Shown piece after piece: positions 4,968 through 5,618 of a stretch of DNA of 5,618 bases (positions within the stretch are counted from its first letter, which is position 1; each line of letters begins with the position of its first letter). Both the position numbers and the translations under genes were made by a program. Origin of the DNA: Candidatus Melainabacteria bacterium. Lineage in GTDB: Bacteria; Actinomycetota; Actinomycetes; Mycobacteriales; Pseudonocardiaceae. The notes below the pieces were generated by a model. That model ran no database searches and was not told where the DNA came from. It saw only the letters and a program-made list of their open reading frames with translations. The DNA is taken from assembly GCA_903970565.1 (NCBI GenBank), contig CAJCJE010000731.1, forward strand, positions 1-5,618, in the 5' to 3' direction.

Positions 4968-5618
4968 TCAACCCTTGAGGCTGCCGGCGGAGATTCCCGC
5001 TACGATATGCCGTTGGAAGATGAGGAATATGACGACCATCGGCAGGCTGGCCAGTACCAGCGCGGCCAGGGTCAGGTTCATCGGCAGGTTGGCCTGTAGC
5101 TGCACCACCGCCACGCTGACCGGCTGTTTCGTGGTGTCGGTGAACACCAGCAGCGGCCAGAGGAAGTCCTGCCACACCGCGACGATCGCGAAGATCGACA
5201 CCACGCCGAGTACCGGCCGTGCCATTGGCAGCACAATGCTCCACAGGGTGCGCAGCGCGCCGGCACCGTCCAGTGCGGCGGCTTCCATCATTTCGCTCGG
5301 GATCTGGTCGAAGAATCGTTTGAGCAGATAAAGATTGAATGCGTTCGCCACAGCCGGCAGCCAGATGGCGAGTGGTGAATTCAGTAGATTCGTGCCGGTG
5401 AAAGGCAGGCTCACCACGGTGAGATATTTCGGCACCAACAATGCGGACGCGGGCACCATGAGGGTAGCCACGATGGCGCCGAGGATGACCTGTCCGAAAA
5501 CCGGTTTCAGTGAGGTGATCTCACCAAGATCGGGAGCGTGGCCTGCTTGATGGGGATCCGGGTGGAGATGGGCGTGGAGTCCCTGATAGAAGAACGCTCG
5601 CCAAAGTGATCTTCGCCC
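4968..5618 (-). CDS. Sugar ABC transporter permease, MalG/CUT1 type (partial, 5' end missing)
   Basis: An inner-membrane permease subunit, predicted to import oligosaccharides with a MalF-like partner, a solute-binding protein and an ATPase, none of which is in the window. The stop is TGA at 4968-4970. The clear part (4968 to about 5519, some 184 residues) shows hydrophobic segments FGQVILGAIVATLMVP, WLPAVANAFNLYLL, VLGVVSIFAIVAVW and LAALVLASLPMVVIFLIF. The EAA loop, EAAALDGAGALRTLWSIVLP (5220-5285), is the family's contact site with the ATPase, and the protein ends GSLKG as CUT1 permeases often do. Such proteins are usually 270-300 residues, so roughly the first 90 or more should lie beyond the window. 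The frame stays open to the edge, but 5521-5618 does not read as the expected membrane segment. GTG at 5471 is internal, not the start. Maltose-type versus nigerose-type substrate cannot be told from sequence. Confidence 0.85.
   Translation of the reverse strand, partial: GRRSLWRAFFYQGLHAHLHPDPHQAGHAPDLGEITSLKPVFGQVILGAIVATLMVPASALLVPKYLTVVSLPFTGTNLLNSPLAIWLPAVANAFNLYLLKRFFDQIPSEMMEAAALDGAGALRTLWSIVLPMARPVLGVVSIFAIVAVWQDFLWPLLVFTDTTKQPVSVAVVQLQANLPMNLTLAALVLASLPMVVIFLIFQRHIVAGISAGSLKG
5521..5618. other. Anomalous right end, possible frameshift or chimeric join
   Basis: In the permease frame this stretch gives a polar, His-rich peptide (LHAHLHPDPHQAGHAPDLGE) where a transmembrane helix is expected, and only 17 of 33 third positions are G or C. 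In the neighbouring minus-strand frame, codons at 5522-5587 have G or C at all 22 third positions, and that frame then hits a TGA at 5507-5509. The region has GATC at 5517, 5528, 5555 and 5608. A sequencing indel or a misjoined fragment is likelier than a real gene structure. Confidence 0.5.

Noticed and set aside
4968..5471. Treating GTG 5471 as the true start of a short 168-codon permease
   Set aside because: Permease-like sequence (SLKPVFGQVILGAI) continues in frame upstream of it, and no Shine-Dalgarno precedes it. It is simply the first start-type codon in a truncated gene.

Overview
The window looks like a piece of an actinomycete (high-GC Gram-positive) chromosome. Base composition is strongly GC-rich, codon third positions are almost all G or C, Shine-Dalgarno sites are strong, a TTG start is used, and the secreted enzyme has proline-rich linkers typical of actinomycete exoenzymes. 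I cannot name the genus. The ends are arbitrary, and both cut a gene.

Layout from high to low coordinates, the direction in which the three main genes are read (minus strand): (1) the 3' part of a sugar ABC-transporter permease of the MalG/CUT1 type (stop at 4968). Its outermost ~100 bases (5521-5618) do not look like permease and may be an assembly or sequence error. (2) A 213-base leader (4755-4967), much more AT-rich than the rest, with five tandem 15-16-base repeats, a LacI-type operator candidate and several small dyads. (3) A cytoplasmic GH13 alpha-glucosidase (3129-4754, TTG start). (4) A 134-base gap (2995-3128) with a possible weak terminator and a second set of 15-base repeats. These match the first set in sequence but lie in the opposite orientation. 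(5) A large secreted enzyme (187-2994) that I read as a GH87 alpha-1,3-glucanase/mycodextranase: signal peptide, CBM35/6-like domain, parallel beta-helix catalytic domain, then two discoidin (F5/8 type C) domains on polyproline linkers. (6) A perfect 16-bp hairpin (88-127), probably a terminator shared with a plus-strand gene whose last 25 codons occupy 1-78.

Read together, the genes suggest an alpha-glucan utilisation locus. The secreted enzyme would cut insoluble alpha-1,3-glucan (fungal cell wall) or nigeran into short oligosaccharides. The transporter would import them, and the cytoplasmic alpha-glucosidase would release glucose. The substrate is inferred from the GH87 assignment and was not measured. 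The least explained parts are the two related repeat arrays, the hairpin over the start codon of the secreted enzyme, and the disrupted right end.
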